The notes under the pieces are model-generated. The model had not been told where the DNA came from and ran no database searches. It saw nothing but the letters and a program-made list of their open reading frames with translations. 64,000 nt of DNA from Mitsuaria sp. GD03876 (GTDB lineage: Bacteria > Pseudomonadota > Gammaproteobacteria > Burkholderiales > Burkholderiaceae_C), in assembly GCF_029840635.1 (NCBI RefSeq), contig NZ_JAOCCU010000037.1, forward strand, positions 1 through 64,000, read 5' to 3'. Of the stretch, positions 39,959 to 52,328 are shown in pieces; within the stretch, counting starts at the first letter, position 1; each line of letters starts with the position of its first letter. Made by a program: the position numbers and the translations under genes.

Positions 39959-40408
39959 ATGACCACCATCGATCTGAAGGTGCTCGACCGCCGCATGGCC
40001 GAGCAGCTCCCCGCCTACGCGACGACCGGCAGCGCCGGCCTGGACCTGCGCGCCTGCCTGGACGAGGCGATCACGCTGGCCCCTGGCGACACGACGCTGG
40101 TGCCCACCGGCCTGGCGATCCACATCGGCGATCCGGGCCTGGCCGCGATGATCCTGCCGCGCTCGGGGCTGGGCCACAAGCACGGCGTGGTGCTGGGCAA
40201 CCTGGTGGGGCTGATCGACTCGGACTACCAGGGCCAGCTGATGGTCAGCGTGTGGAACCGCGGCAAGGACGTGTTCACGATCCAGCCGATGGAGCGCATC
40301 GCGCAGATGGTGATCGTGCCGGTGGTGCAGCCGACCTTCCGCGTCGTCGAGGACTTCGACACGTCCGAGCGCGGCGCGGGCGGTTTCGGTTCGACCGGCA
40401 AGACATGA
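39959..40408 (+). CDS. dut: dUTP diphosphatase
   Basis: A 149-residue trimeric dUTPase, which removes dUTP and makes dUMP for thymidylate. All five motifs are visible: [40 protein letters not shown] and the C-terminal [10 protein letters not shown]. The ATG at 39959 fits the fold start. Confidence 0.96.
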   Translation: MTTIDLKVLDRRMAEQLPAYATTGSAGLDLRACLDEAITLAPGDTTLVPTGLAIHIGDPGLAAMILPRSGLGHKHGVVLGNLVGLIDSDYQGQLMVSVWNRGKDVFTIQPMERIAQMVIVPVVQPTFRVVEDFDTSERGAGGFGSTGKT

Positions 40409-40589
40409 TCGCCCGTGGGGCGGCGCTGCTTGAAGGCTGTCAAGCCGAAGGACTCGACCCCACTGATTCAAAGGATGCCGCCGCTCCATCGAGGTCAATG
40501 AGGGGCGATCAATAGCCCAACGGCGTCAGAGTCAGGACAAGTCGCCGTTGCAAGACTCGCAGTCTTTTCCCCTGAAAGGACTGTTGACT

Positions 40590-42434
40590 GTGAGCGATCT
40601 CTCCTCTTCGAAAGCGGCTCGTCGTCCGGCCGCGCCTGGCGCCCCCGAGTCGAATGTCGTCCCCGTCGCGCGATCCCCCGCGGCCAGGCGCCGGCCTGAC
40701 GACGAGGCCGACGATGCGGCGGGCGAGGCGACGGCCGAGGCCGCGCAAACCACGGACGCCATCCCCTCGGAGTCGGGTGGCGATGCGGGACCGAACCACG
40801 CGGCGCTGATGGGCGTTGGCGTGCTGGCCGCGGTGGGCCTCGCGGCGGCCGCTGGTGGCGGCGCGGGCGCGGGCGACCACGTGACGCCCTCGGACCAGGT
40901 CCATCCCGAGGCGTCCAAGCCGGGCGCCCCGATGCCGGAAACACCGAAGCCGGGCGCTCCAAGGCCGGAAGCGCCCAACCCGGAAGCATCGAAGCCGGAC
41001 ATGCCCGCCTCGGAAGCTCCAAAGCCGGAAACGCCCGCCCCGGACAACCCGAGTCCGGAAACGCCCCGACCACCCGTCGACCCGTTCAACCCCGTCGATC
41101 CCGTCGATCCCGTCGATCCCCCGAAGCCCGCTGTCCCGGAAACGCCGGTGGAACCTGGCAAGCCGGCCACGCCGCCCGTGGTCGAGCCTCCAGTCGAGCC
41201 GACGCCGACGCCGACGCCGATCGACCCGACCCCTCCCACCGCCGTCACCCTGGCACTCAAGCACGACACCGGCGCGGATGCCACGGACCGACACACGAGC
41301 GACGCGACGGTCACGCTGACCGGGCTGGAGCCGGACGCCTCCTGGCGGTACAGCACCGATGGCGGCAAGACCTGGCACGCCGGGTCCGGCCAGGAGTTCG
41401 TCCCCCTCGTCGCCGACGGCCCGTGCAGCGTGCAGGTGATCCAGCGGGACCAGGCCGGCAACGACAGCCTGCCTGCCTCGCTGGCGTTCACGCTCGATAC
41501 GGGCGCTCCCACGCTGGCCTTGAAGAACGACACCTGCCGCATGCGTTGGGACGACCAGCAGGGCATCCGCGTCCCGGAAGTGGAGGCCCACGCGCACGAC
41601 GGGATCACGAAGGACGGGACCTTGGTCGTGAACGGCCTCGAGGCGGGTGCCCCTTGGTCATACAGCCTGGATCATGGCCAGCATTGGATCGCTGGATCGG
41701 GCAACGAGATCGCCGCGGCCGCGCTCGGCGCGGATGGCCTCAAGACCATCCAGGTCAAGCGGACCGACGCCAGGGGCGGCGGCTTCTCGGAGTTCTCGTT
41801 CACGCTGGATACCACGGCCAAGGTCCTGCAGCTTCAACTGAAGCAGGACGACGGCCAGTCGCCAGATGACTTCGTGACGTCGGATGCCACGATGCGGGTC
41901 ATTGGCCGGGAAGAGGGGGCCGCGGTCGTCTCGGAGCGATACGTGGCCGATTGGACCGCCCAAGGCACCGTGTCGGAAGTCGATGTCAGTCGAGGTGACG
42001 GCCTGCTCGTCGTCCGGGCCACGCAGATCGACCTGGCGGGCAACGAGAGCTCGGGCGGGCGATGGCTCGCCGTGTTCAAGGACAGCGCGAATACGGTGAC
42101 GGGGCCGCAATTGAAGGAAGCCGATGTCCTGCACGGGACCGCGGGTGCCGACACCTTCGCATGGCCGAAGGCACGATTCCACACCTGGGTGCTGGACTAC
42201 GACGCGCGCCAGGGCGATGTCCTGGATCTCGCCGCGTTGCTGTCCGTGGCCGAGGGCGCTTCGATCGATCGCTACGTCCAGGTCGGTCGAGACGGCACGC
42301 AACCGTACCTGGTGCTCGACGAAACAGGCAGGGGAAATTTCACCTTCCCCTCGACGAGCATCACGCTGGGCAACATGGATGCCGATGCCCCGATCGTCCT
42401 GCACACCGCCAATGGCGGCGTGTTCACCGTCTGA
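40590..42434 (+). CDS. Type I secretion target with Ig-like modules (adhesin type)
   Basis: A 614-residue protein, orphan of any secretion genes here. Layout: short charged N terminus; a Gly/Ala hydrophobic run (VGVLAAVGLAAAAGGGAGAG, about 75-95) like that in Bap/Ig-repeat proteins; a long Pro-rich rod with KPE/APE units and three DPV repeats (about 100-215); at least two Ig-like modules marked by WRYSTDGGKTW and WSYSLDHGQHW; and a C-terminal type I secretion domain (ADVLHGTAGADTFAW, GDVLDLAALL). No ATG: GTG at 40590 has AAAGGA ten bases upstream; TTG at 40548 or 40584 are alternatives. Likely a cell-surface or secreted adhesin. Confidence 0.75.
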   Translation: MSDLSSSKAARRPAAPGAPESNVVPVARSPAARRRPDDEADDAAGEATAEAAQTTDAIPSESGGDAGPNHAALMGVGVLAAVGLAAAAGGGAGAGDHVTPSDQVHPEASKPGAPMPETPKPGAPRPEAPNPEASKPDMPASEAPKPETPAPDNPSPETPRPPVDPFNPVDPVDPVDPPKPAVPETPVEPGKPATPPVVEPPVEPTPTPTPIDPTPPTAVTLALKHDTGADATDRHTSDATVTLTGLEPDASWRYSTDGGKTWHAGSGQEFVPLVADGPCSVQVIQRDQAGNDSLPASLAFTLDTGAPTLALKNDTCRMRWDDQQGIRVPEVEAHAHDGITKDGTLVVNGLEAGAPWSYSLDHGQHWIAGSGNEIAAAALGADGLKTIQVKRTDARGGGFSEFSFTLDTTAKVLQLQLKQDDGQSPDDFVTSDATMRVIGREEGAAVVSERYVADWTAQGTVSEVDVSRGDGLLVVRATQIDLAGNESSGGRWLAVFKDSANTVTGPQLKEADVLHGTAGADTFAWPKARFHTWVLDYDARQGDVLDLAALLSVAEGASIDRYVQVGRDGTQPYLVLDETGRGNFTFPSTSITLGNMDADAPIVLHTANGGVFTV

Positions 42435-42461
42435 GGACGTCTTGCGGGGACTGGCCGCGTG

Positions 42462-45815
<3,354 letters not shown>

Positions 45816-46006
45816 GGGGCACCCTGGGGTAAAGAGTGCCGGGAGCATAGGTGCGGGCTTTTGGTCAGCCTGACCGGGTTTGCGAGGGCATGACGAATGG
45901 ACGTGCGAGGGGCGATCGGCGCCTCGGGCGCTCCGCCGTCCTCCCGTTTGAGGATGCGCCCGGATTCTTCGGTGGCTATCGTTGTCGCCAGGCGGGGAGG
46001 CCGGGT

Positions 46007-46507
46007 ATGGGGAACGAGACGTCTCTTGAATCTGAGAAAGCACAGTCAGTTGCAGAGAACCCGCCCTATCCGCAGAAGGTCACGTACGCCTGGCTCCGGG
46101 CCCAAGTGCCGGTGCAGTTCTGGCTCTGGTTTGGCGGGTTGATCGCCACTGCCTTCGTTGGCGGATTCACGGTTGCGAACCTGCCTCTGGTCCAAAGGAT
46201 GTTCTCTCCCAAGGACGCGGTTGACGTGGCGTCGTTCGTGAACAAGAGCGTCGTGGAAGGCGGGTCTTACACGCTGGGGGCCGGAAGTTCTGCCATCGAG
46301 ATCTACGTCGATGACGTGGTTGTCCGGCGCCGCGTGGTGAAGCTGAATGTGGGCTTGCGCGGTGGGACGAAGGAACGTATCGAAGTGGGACTGAACCAGG
46401 AGCGCCAACTCAGGATCGGAAACGCGGTCTTCAGCATGGTCGTTCACGATATTGCTGACATCAAGTACGGCAGGGACGTCGCAGTCATGAGCCTTCGCCA
46501 GCTATGA
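46007..46507 (+). CDS. Membrane protein of unknown function, lower GC
   Basis: A 166-residue protein with one membrane helix (FWLWFGGLIATAFVGGFTVANL, about 39-60) after a charged cytoplasmic N terminus, and a C-terminal domain that looks all-beta (SYTLGAGSSAIEIYVDDVVVRRRVV). I recognise no family. Codons end in A or T much more often than in the neighbours, so it may have arrived by transfer. GGGGAGG lies seven bases before the ATG. It diverges from the amidohydrolase gene and converges with the MFS gene. Confidence 0.65.
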   Translation: MGNETSLESEKAQSVAENPPYPQKVTYAWLRAQVPVQFWLWFGGLIATAFVGGFTVANLPLVQRMFSPKDAVDVASFVNKSVVEGGSYTLGAGSSAIEIYVDDVVVRRRVVKLNVGLRGGTKERIEVGLNQERQLRIGNAVFSMVVHDIADIKYGRDVAVMSLRQL

Positions 46508-46549
46508 GGATGCTTGCTACCGGCCGTACGACATCCCACTCTGCCGAGA

Positions 46550-48130
46550 TCACTGGCCTTGCAAGCGGTGGCTTGCGGTCGACGTTCGCTTCGCACCGCT
46601 GAACACCCCCCAGCTCGCCGCCGCCGTCGCCCACGCGGCGACGCCGCCAAACAGCATCACCCACCCGAACCCCTGCGTCACCGCCGCATGGATCGCAGCC
46701 GCGGCGGCCTCCGGCGTGACGAGCGAAGCCAGCATCTGCCGCCCGCCGCTCACGTCGCCGCCCGCCAGCCGTTCCGCGAGCATCCGCACCCGCTCCGGGC
46801 CGAGCGCCTCGCCCAGCGCGGTTCGCAGCCCCGCCGCGATCCCCGCCAGCAACAGCAGCCCCATCACCGCGATGTTGATCGCCAGCGTGATCAGCCGCGC
46901 GCTGACGTCCATCCCCGACGCCATCCCCGCGCGATGTGCCGGCACCGACGACGTCGTCATGTTGGTCGCCGGTGTCGTCGTCAGCCCGAGCCCGATGCCC
47001 GCCACCAGCGCGCCGGGCAGCACCGCCCACACGCTCACGTCGGTGAACCGGCTCCCGGCCAGCATCAACAGGAACCCCAGCCCGATCGTGAACAGCCCCG
47101 CCGGGATCACTACTCGCGCCTCATGCCGCATCAGCAGCCATTGCGCGATCGGCGGCATGACGAGGAAGGGCACCGTGTAGGCCAGCAGCGCCACGCCGCT
47201 CGTCGCGACGTCCATGCCGAGCCCCGCGCCGAAGTACAGCGGCAGGTAGATCATGAACGGCCAATAGCTGCAGTTCATCCCCACGCACCCAAGGATCGCG
47301 CCCGAGAAGTCGCGGATGCGGAACACGCTGAAGTCGAACATCGGATGCGCATGCGAGCGCTCCGCGACGACGAAGCCGACCAGGCCGAGCACCGTCGCCG
47401 CGGCCAGCGCGAGCGCCGCCGGGCTGCGCCATCCGAGGCTGTCGCCCCGCGTGATGAGCGAGGTCAGTCCCAGCACCGCCACCGTGAGCGTCACGATCCC
47501 CGCGAGGTCCAGCCGTTGCCGCCGGGCCTGCGGGTCGCTGGACTCGCTCACGCCGGCGCCGATCAGCGCCAGGCCGGCCAGCGCCAGCGGCGCGTGGGCG
47601 ACGAAGACCCAATGCCAGCTCGCCAGCGCCACGATCGCGCCGCCGATCACTGGCCCGAAACCCAGGCCGATGCCCGCCACCACGCCCCAGATCGAAAACG
47701 CCCGCGCCCGCTGCGTCCCCTCGGGGAACTGGTGCGACAGGATCGCGATCGAGCAGATGAACATCGCGCCGCCGGCCATGCCTTGCAGGAAGCGCGCGGC
47801 GATCAGCGCCGCCGTGTTGGGCGCCAGCCCGCACAGCAGCGAGGCGATGCCGAACGCGAGCACCGTGACCGCGAAGACGCGGCGGCGGCCGTAGCGGTCC
47901 GCCAGCGTGCCGGTGGCCATCAGCACGCTGGTGCAGGCGATGGTGTAGGCGTTCATGATCCATTGCAGGTCCCGGAAGTCGGCGTGCAGCCGCGCCTCCA
48001 GGATCGGCAGGATCACCGGCACGCTGGAGATCTCGAGCCCGAACATCAGCGCCGCCAGGCAGACGGCGGCCAGCGCGAGCACCGGCGACCGGGCCGCGGG
48101 GGAGTCGAGGGGAGCAGGGGAGGCAGACAT
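46550..48130 (-). CDS. MFS efflux transporter, DHA2 (14-helix) type
   Basis: A 526-residue drug:proton antiporter type protein. Motif A is GTLADRYGRRRV; motif C region is GIGLGFGPVIGG near helix 5; the number and spacing of hydrophobic segments fit 14 helices (EmrB/QacA group). It probably pumps a hydrophobic or organic compound out of the cell. It is divergent from a LysR gene, the classic layout for a pump controlled by its neighbour. No membrane-fusion partner is present. Confidence 0.9.
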   Translation of the reverse strand: MSASPAPLDSPAARSPVLALAAVCLAALMFGLEISSVPVILPILEARLHADFRDLQWIMNAYTIACTSVLMATGTLADRYGRRRVFAVTVLAFGIASLLCGLAPNTAALIAARFLQGMAGGAMFICSIAILSHQFPEGTQRARAFSIWGVVAGIGLGFGPVIGGAIVALASWHWVFVAHAPLALAGLALIGAGVSESSDPQARRQRLDLAGIVTLTVAVLGLTSLITRGDSLGWRSPAALALAAATVLGLVGFVVAERSHAHPMFDFSVFRIRDFSGAILGCVGMNCSYWPFMIYLPLYFGAGLGMDVATSGVALLAYTVPFLVMPPIAQWLLMRHEARVVIPAGLFTIGLGFLLMLAGSRFTDVSVWAVLPGALVAGIGLGLTTTPATNMTTSSVPAHRAGMASGMDVSARLITLAINIAVMGLLLLAGIAAGLRTALGEALGPERVRMLAERLAGGDVSGGRQMLASLVTPEAAAAAIHAAVTQGFGWVMLFGGVAAWATAAASWGVFSGAKRTSTASHRLQGQ

Positions 48131-48172
48131 GAAGGTCCTTCGGCGACGTGAACAACAGCGACGGCCATTCTT

Positions 48173-48203
48173 ATGACCCTCGTTTCATGGGGCAAATGAT
48201 TTG
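48173..48203. promoter_or_regulatory. Candidate LysR operators in the MFS/LysR gap
   Basis: Two AT-rich dyads lie in the 116-base divergent gap: ATGA-N8-TCAT (48173-48188) and CAAAT-G-ATTTG (48193-48203). Position and AT-rich dyad form suit LysR-type binding, though neither is a textbook T-N11-A site. Confidence 0.45.
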
Positions 48204-48246
48204 ATTTGGCGGGATTCAGCGCGCCGCTTCATTAATCTCCGGCCTC

Positions 48247-49107
48247 ATGAGCTTCGATCCCAGCCTCCTCCAGGCCTTCCTCGCGGTGCACCAGGCCAAC
48301 GGCTTCACCCGTGCGGCCGAACGCCTGCACCTCTCCCAATCGGCCGTCAGCCATCAGATCCGGCGGTTGGAGGAACTGGTCGGCCGGCCGCTGTTCGTGC
48401 GCACGACGCGACGCCTGAGCCTCACCGCCGACGGCGAGGACTTTCTGCGCCTGTCGCAGCGGATCCTGCAGGCGCAGGATGCGCTCGCGCAGCATTTCCG
48501 GCAGTCGCCGATCGAGGGCACGGTGCGCTTCGGCGTGCCGGAGAGCTTCATGAGCGAAGGCCTGCCGCGGCTGCTGCGCCAGTTCTCGCGCGGCTGCCCG
48601 AACGTGCGACTCGAGGTCAGCGTCGGCCTCACGCTGGACCTCGCGACCCTGGTGCGCGAGCGGGCGCTGGACCTCGCCGTCGTGGTGTCGGCCGCGGGCC
48701 AGGGGCGAGGGCAACTGCTGCAGCGCCTGCCGATGGTCTGGGCCGCGAGCGAGGACTTCGAGCTGTCGTTGCAGCGCTCGCTGCCGCTGGCGTATTCGCC
48801 GCCGCCCTGCGTCTGCCGGGAGATCAGCATCGACGCGCTCAACCGCGCCGGCATCGCCTGGCATGGCGCCTTCAGCTCGCACAGCCTGCAGGACCTGCGC
48901 GCGGTCGCGCTGAGTGGGCTGGCGGTGACCTCGTTCACGCGGGATCACCTGCGCCCCGGCATGGTCGCGCTGGGCGAGCGGGACGGCCTGCCGCCGTTGC
49001 CATCGCTGGACTTCACGCTCGACTACGCGGAGGAGGAGGCAGGAGCGAGAAGTCCGGCCGTGAGCGAGCTCGGGCGTCTGATCGCCGCGGCGCTCACGGC
49101 AGCTTGA
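48247..49107 (+). CDS. LysR-family transcription regulator
   Basis: A 286-residue LysR protein: N-terminal winged helix (QAFLAVHQANGFTRAAERLHLSQSAVSHQ, then LEELVGRPLFVRT), linker helix and a C-terminal ligand-binding domain beginning GTVRFGVPESFM. It most likely controls the divergent MFS pump and itself in response to the exported compound. Confidence 0.93.
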   Translation: MSFDPSLLQAFLAVHQANGFTRAAERLHLSQSAVSHQIRRLEELVGRPLFVRTTRRLSLTADGEDFLRLSQRILQAQDALAQHFRQSPIEGTVRFGVPESFMSEGLPRLLRQFSRGCPNVRLEVSVGLTLDLATLVRERALDLAVVVSAAGQGRGQLLQRLPMVWAASEDFELSLQRSLPLAYSPPPCVCREISIDALNRAGIAWHGAFSSHSLQDLRAVALSGLAVTSFTRDHLRPGMVALGERDGLPPLPSLDFTLDYAEEEAGARSPAVSELGRLIAAALTAA

Positions 49108-49124
49108 AGGGGGGCACGGTCCGG

Positions 49125-50372
49125 TCAGCGGCCGTGCATCAGCCCGCTTTCCCACACTGCGGACATCTCCGCGAGCAGTGTCTTTGGAATGCGGTCGTCC
49201 CCGACCGCGATCTCGAGGGTCTCCCGCATGCCGGCGGCAAGGCGAGAGAGCACGGCCTTGGGATCGTCGACGCCGCAGAGCCTGCCGAATGCGATCAGTT
49301 CCTCCGTCGTCGGATAGGCCTTCGTCGCATGTCGGCCAGCAAAGAGCTTGAGCGCCATCGTGCGGTCCTCCAACTCCGGTCCGCCCGCGTACTGCGTGTA
49401 GCGATAGATCGCAGTGGTCACGACGTCGAACATGGGCGCGAGCCACGCATCCTCCGCCGATCGGTACAGAACGCCGAAGTTCTTGAGATGCGCGTCGCCG
49501 TTTCGGACCATCACCGAGAACGCCACCTGTTCAAAGAATCGATGCAACTGCGACGGCGGCAGCTGGATCAGCTGCAGCAGTTCGCAGACGCGCTGGTAGC
49601 TGCCGTGGTACTTGCGGTCCGAAAGGATGTCTCGTACCCGCTTGCCGGAGAGCGCCGCCACGTCCTCGAATCCCAGTCGCTCGACATTCCCGCCCGGGTG
49701 CGCGATCACGTCGAAGCGATCGACGAGCAGCAGCTGGCCGTCATCGGAGAGGTCAAAACCTGGCACCTCGATGCCGGCCCGCCTGGCCGCGCTCAGGCAG
49801 AGGAACTCATTCGCTGCCAGGCCGGGATAGGCCGGGCTGGCCGCCTTGACGATGAGCGACGGGATGGGAATCGTCGGCCGGTCCGGCACCATGATCTTCG
49901 GCTGCATCCCGGCGATGCCGGCCCCGGTGTTCAGGTAGGCGCGAACCAGCTCGTCGAACAGCTCCGGCGTGTAGCGCATCCGGAGCAGCGATTCCCGGCT
50001 CAGCGTTTGCGCGCGCGGGGAGGGCACCGCCCCCGGCATCGTGAATCCCAATCGTCCGATGCCGTTCTCCCCGATCAGGGCGAGCAGGTGCATCGGCGTC
50101 GTCGGCTGCTTTGGAAACAGCTGCCGGATCCTCATGAACAGGTCACCTTCCGGAAGGTTCTGATCCATGGAGGGGAACAGGTCGCCGGCCTGCCAGCTCA
50201 GCTTCGCGCTCGGCGGCATCAGCAACGACACGGAGGGCTGGTCGGGCGACGGATCCAGGTAGCGGAACTCGTAGGTGGAGCCCTTGATGAGTTGGCCAGC
50301 CTGGCCGAGGGCGCCGATGCTGACGTTGTGCAAGCTATGGCGTGCGTTCGATCGAGTTTGGCTGTAGGCCAT
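49125..50372 (-). CDS. HipA-family Ser/Thr kinase without HipB
   Basis: A 415-residue HipA-like protein. The N-terminal subdomain (FPSMDQNLPEG, GRLGF) and kinase core are recognisable: Lys176 in LIVKA, catalytic Asp293 in NGDAHLKNFG, and the metal Asp316 in LAPMFDVV. In the Gly-rich loop TGAGIAGMQPK (149-159) the position of the E. coli HipA autophosphorylated Ser (in ISVAGAQEK) is Gly152. HipA kinases phosphorylate tRNA synthetases. No HipB-like antitoxin gene flanks it; the gene 49 bases upstream on the same strand is a LytTR regulator. The start at 50372 is one choice; an ATG three codons upstream is also possible. GC is lower than in most of the window. Confidence 0.85.
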   Translation of the reverse strand: MAYSQTRSNARHSLHNVSIGALGQAGQLIKGSTYEFRYLDPSPDQPSVSLLMPPSAKLSWQAGDLFPSMDQNLPEGDLFMRIRQLFPKQPTTPMHLLALIGENGIGRLGFTMPGAVPSPRAQTLSRESLLRMRYTPELFDELVRAYLNTGAGIAGMQPKIMVPDRPTIPIPSLIVKAASPAYPGLAANEFLCLSAARRAGIEVPGFDLSDDGQLLLVDRFDVIAHPGGNVERLGFEDVAALSGKRVRDILSDRKYHGSYQRVCELLQLIQLPPSQLHRFFEQVAFSVMVRNGDAHLKNFGVLYRSAEDAWLAPMFDVVTTAIYRYTQYAGGPELEDRTMALKLFAGRHATKAYPTTEELIAFGRLCGVDDPKAVLSRLAAGMRETLEIAVGDDRIPKTLLAEMSAVWESGLMHGR

Positions 50373-50421
50373 GGCGTGCATTCGATGTGCGGCGCCGCAG
50401 CATCCATCACGCCTCGCGCGC

Positions 50422-51159
50422 TCACAACAACTTAAACCGATGCGCATGCGCCGGACTGACCGCCAGCGTCTCCGGCCGGTGCTTCAGCGCGATGCTCAGC
50501 TTCCCGCCCAGCGACCGGCTCACCGACTTGATCGCGCTGGCGTTGACGATGGTGGAGCGGTGCACCTGCCAGAAGCGCTCGCCGTCCAGGCGCTGGATCA
50601 GCTCCTTGAGCGGCACCGAGATCAGCGCCTCGGTGTCCGCGGTGACGACGACCACGTACTTGCTGTCCGCCCGGAAGTACAGGACGTCGTCGACAGCGAT
50701 CAGCTGCAGCTCGCGGCCGAGCTGCACCGTGATCCAGCGCAGCGGCTCGATGCCCGGCGTCGCCGTCGCGCGCGCCAGGCCGGCCAGGTCGGCCGGCGTC
50801 TGGTGCAGCCGTTCCTTGAGCCGCAACAGCGTCTTGGCCATCCGCGCCGGATCCAGCGGCTTGAGCAGGTAGCCCACCGCGCCTTCGTCGAAGGCCTGCA
50901 CCGCGTAGCGCTCGTGCGCGGTGATGAAGACCACATGCGCGCGCCTTCCGATCAACTGCGCGACCTCCAGCCCGGACAGACCCGGCATCTGCACGTCCAG
51001 CAGGCAGACCTCGGGCCGCAGCTGCTCGACCAGCCGCAGCGCCTCGTGCCCGTCGCGCGCCATGCCCACCACCTGCGCCTCGGGCCACTGGCGCAGCAGC
51101 TCCTCGCGGATCTCCTGCGCGAGCAGGGTTTCGTCTTCGGCGATCAGGATGCGGGTCAT
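50422..51159 (-). CDS. LytTR-family response regulator
   Basis: A 245-residue regulator: receiver with Asp55 in VCLLDVQMPG and Lys in YLLKPLD, then a LytTR DNA-binding domain from about 137 (LIAVDDVLYFRADSKYVVV, FWQVHRSTIVNASAI). It should be phosphorylated by the LytS-type kinase two genes upstream. Its start overlaps the sensor-like gene (ATGA). Targets are unknown; the downstream HipA gene is on the same strand. Confidence 0.92.
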   Translation of the reverse strand: MTRILIAEDETLLAQEIREELLRQWPEAQVVGMARDGHEALRLVEQLRPEVCLLDVQMPGLSGLEVAQLIGRRAHVVFITAHERYAVQAFDEGAVGYLLKPLDPARMAKTLLRLKERLHQTPADLAGLARATATPGIEPLRWITVQLGRELQLIAVDDVLYFRADSKYVVVVTADTEALISVPLKELIQRLDGERFWQVHRSTIVNASAIKSVSRSLGGKLSIALKHRPETLAVSPAHAHRFKLL

Positions 51160-52328
51160 GTCGAGGTCGGAATGGGCCAGGTCAGGGTGAACAGGGGCAG
51201 GTCTTGCGTCACCAGCGCCAGCGCGGCCGCGTCGCCGTGCACGGCGCGCAGGCGCTGACGCAGCTCGGCCAGCGGCACGCGGGCGGCGACGCGGCGCGTG
51301 GCCTCGGCATCGGGACCGAGCGCCTGCAGCCGCAACTGGGCCAGGCCCGGCGCGTCGAGGCCGTCCCGCGTGCCCACGTGCAGCGACAGGCCCCAGAGCG
51401 TGCCGCCCGCGTCGTCCAGCAGCGGGCGCACCAGCGGCAGCAGCACCATCGGCGCGATCGGCCAGTCGGGGGCGTCGTCCAGCCGAGCGAGGTGCAGCCG
51501 CCCCATGTGGACCGGGTCGGGGCTGGCCAGGCAGGCATAGGCGCGCAGCGCGACGACCTCGCGGTCCAGCGTCGACACCTCGGCCTCGAGGTGGGGTTGC
51601 TGCGCGCGCAGCAGCTCGATCAGCATTGCCAACCGCGCCAGCGCCCTCGGCGGGTCGTGGCCGAGTTCCGCGTCGATGACGCCGAGCTGGTCCGACAGCA
51701 ACGCCGGGTCCACGCGCGCCTGCAGCGCCAGCAGCTGCGCGGCGGCCAACTGGCGCTGTCGGGCAGCGGCCGCTTCCTGCAGCGCTTCCAGCCGAGCCTG
51801 CGCGCGCCGCGACTGGCGCAACTGCACGTAGACCGTCATGCCCAGCGCGTGCCAGCCCAGCGTGCTGGCGGCGAGCTTCAGGTCCTCGCTCGGTCCCCAC
51901 CAGGCCGCCTTGCCCAGCACCGGATGCAGGGCCGGCGCGATGACCCACACGCCCAGCAGGATGGTGATCAGCACGACCAGCGGATAAGCGGCCCATGTCG
52001 GCAGCCGGCCGCGGTCGACCAGCGCGTCGGCGCCGCGGGTCAGCAGCACGGCGGGGACGCCGAACTGCAGCACGTTGTAGGCCGTCGTCGTGAACAGGCC
52101 CTCGCTGAGCGAGTTGGCCAGCGGCGTGCCGTTGGCCACCAAAGTACCCACGCCCACCAGCGCCATCCAGACGAGGTCGCCGCCGGGCAGCGGCCACGCC
52201 GTCGGGGACGTGGAGGGGGCTACCGCCGCCGATGGGGATGGCGACGACGATGGCGATGCCTCGAAGGTCGGCGAAGGCGCCAAGGTCTCCGGATCCTGCC
52301 TTGCCGGATCGCGAGCCGGCGCGCTCAT
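51156..52328 (-). CDS. LytS-type sensor lacking all kinase motifs (pseudokinase)
   Basis: A 390-residue protein with a Ser/Pro-rich N terminus, four membrane helices (about 52-170), a coiled coil and a domain that aligns with the LytS kinase core of its neighbour. The phospho-acceptor block (QAQVEPHFLFNTL in the neighbour) reads LQARVDPALLSDQL, with Ala209 in place of His. The N box (ENAIKHG) is replaced by RPLLDD and the glycine box is gone. It therefore cannot act as a kinase. Reading frame and codon use are intact, so it is a maintained protein, not a decaying gene. It overlaps both neighbours by four bases. It may be a regulatory partner of the active kinase. Confidence 0.8.
   Translation of the reverse strand: MSAPARDPARQDPETLAPSPTFEASPSSSPSPSAAVAPSTSPTAWPLPGGDLVWMALVGVGTLVANGTPLANSLSEGLFTTTAYNVLQFGVPAVLLTRGADALVDRGRLPTWAAYPLVVLITILLGVWVIAPALHPVLGKAAWWGPSEDLKLAASTLGWHALGMTVYVQLRQSRRAQARLEALQEAAAARQRQLAAAQLLALQARVDPALLSDQLGVIDAELGHDPPRALARLAMLIELLRAQQPHLEAEVSTLDREVVALRAYACLASPDPVHMGRLHLARLDDAPDWPIAPMVLLPLVRPLLDDAGGTLWGLSLHVGTRDGLDAPGLAQLRLQALGPDAEATRRVAARVPLAELRQRLRAVHGDAAALALVTQDLPLFTLTWPIPTST

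Noticed and set aside
49125-51159. HipA and the LytTR regulator as a toxin-antitoxin pair
   Set aside because: The regulator has a full receiver and LytTR domain and a cognate kinase; nothing resembles HipB, and the genes are separated by 49 bases.
51156-52328. The degenerate LytS gene as a pseudogene
   Set aside because: There is no frameshift or stop, codon use is normal, membrane helices are intact, and four-base overlaps with both neighbours are kept; loss of kinase motifs is better read as a change of role.
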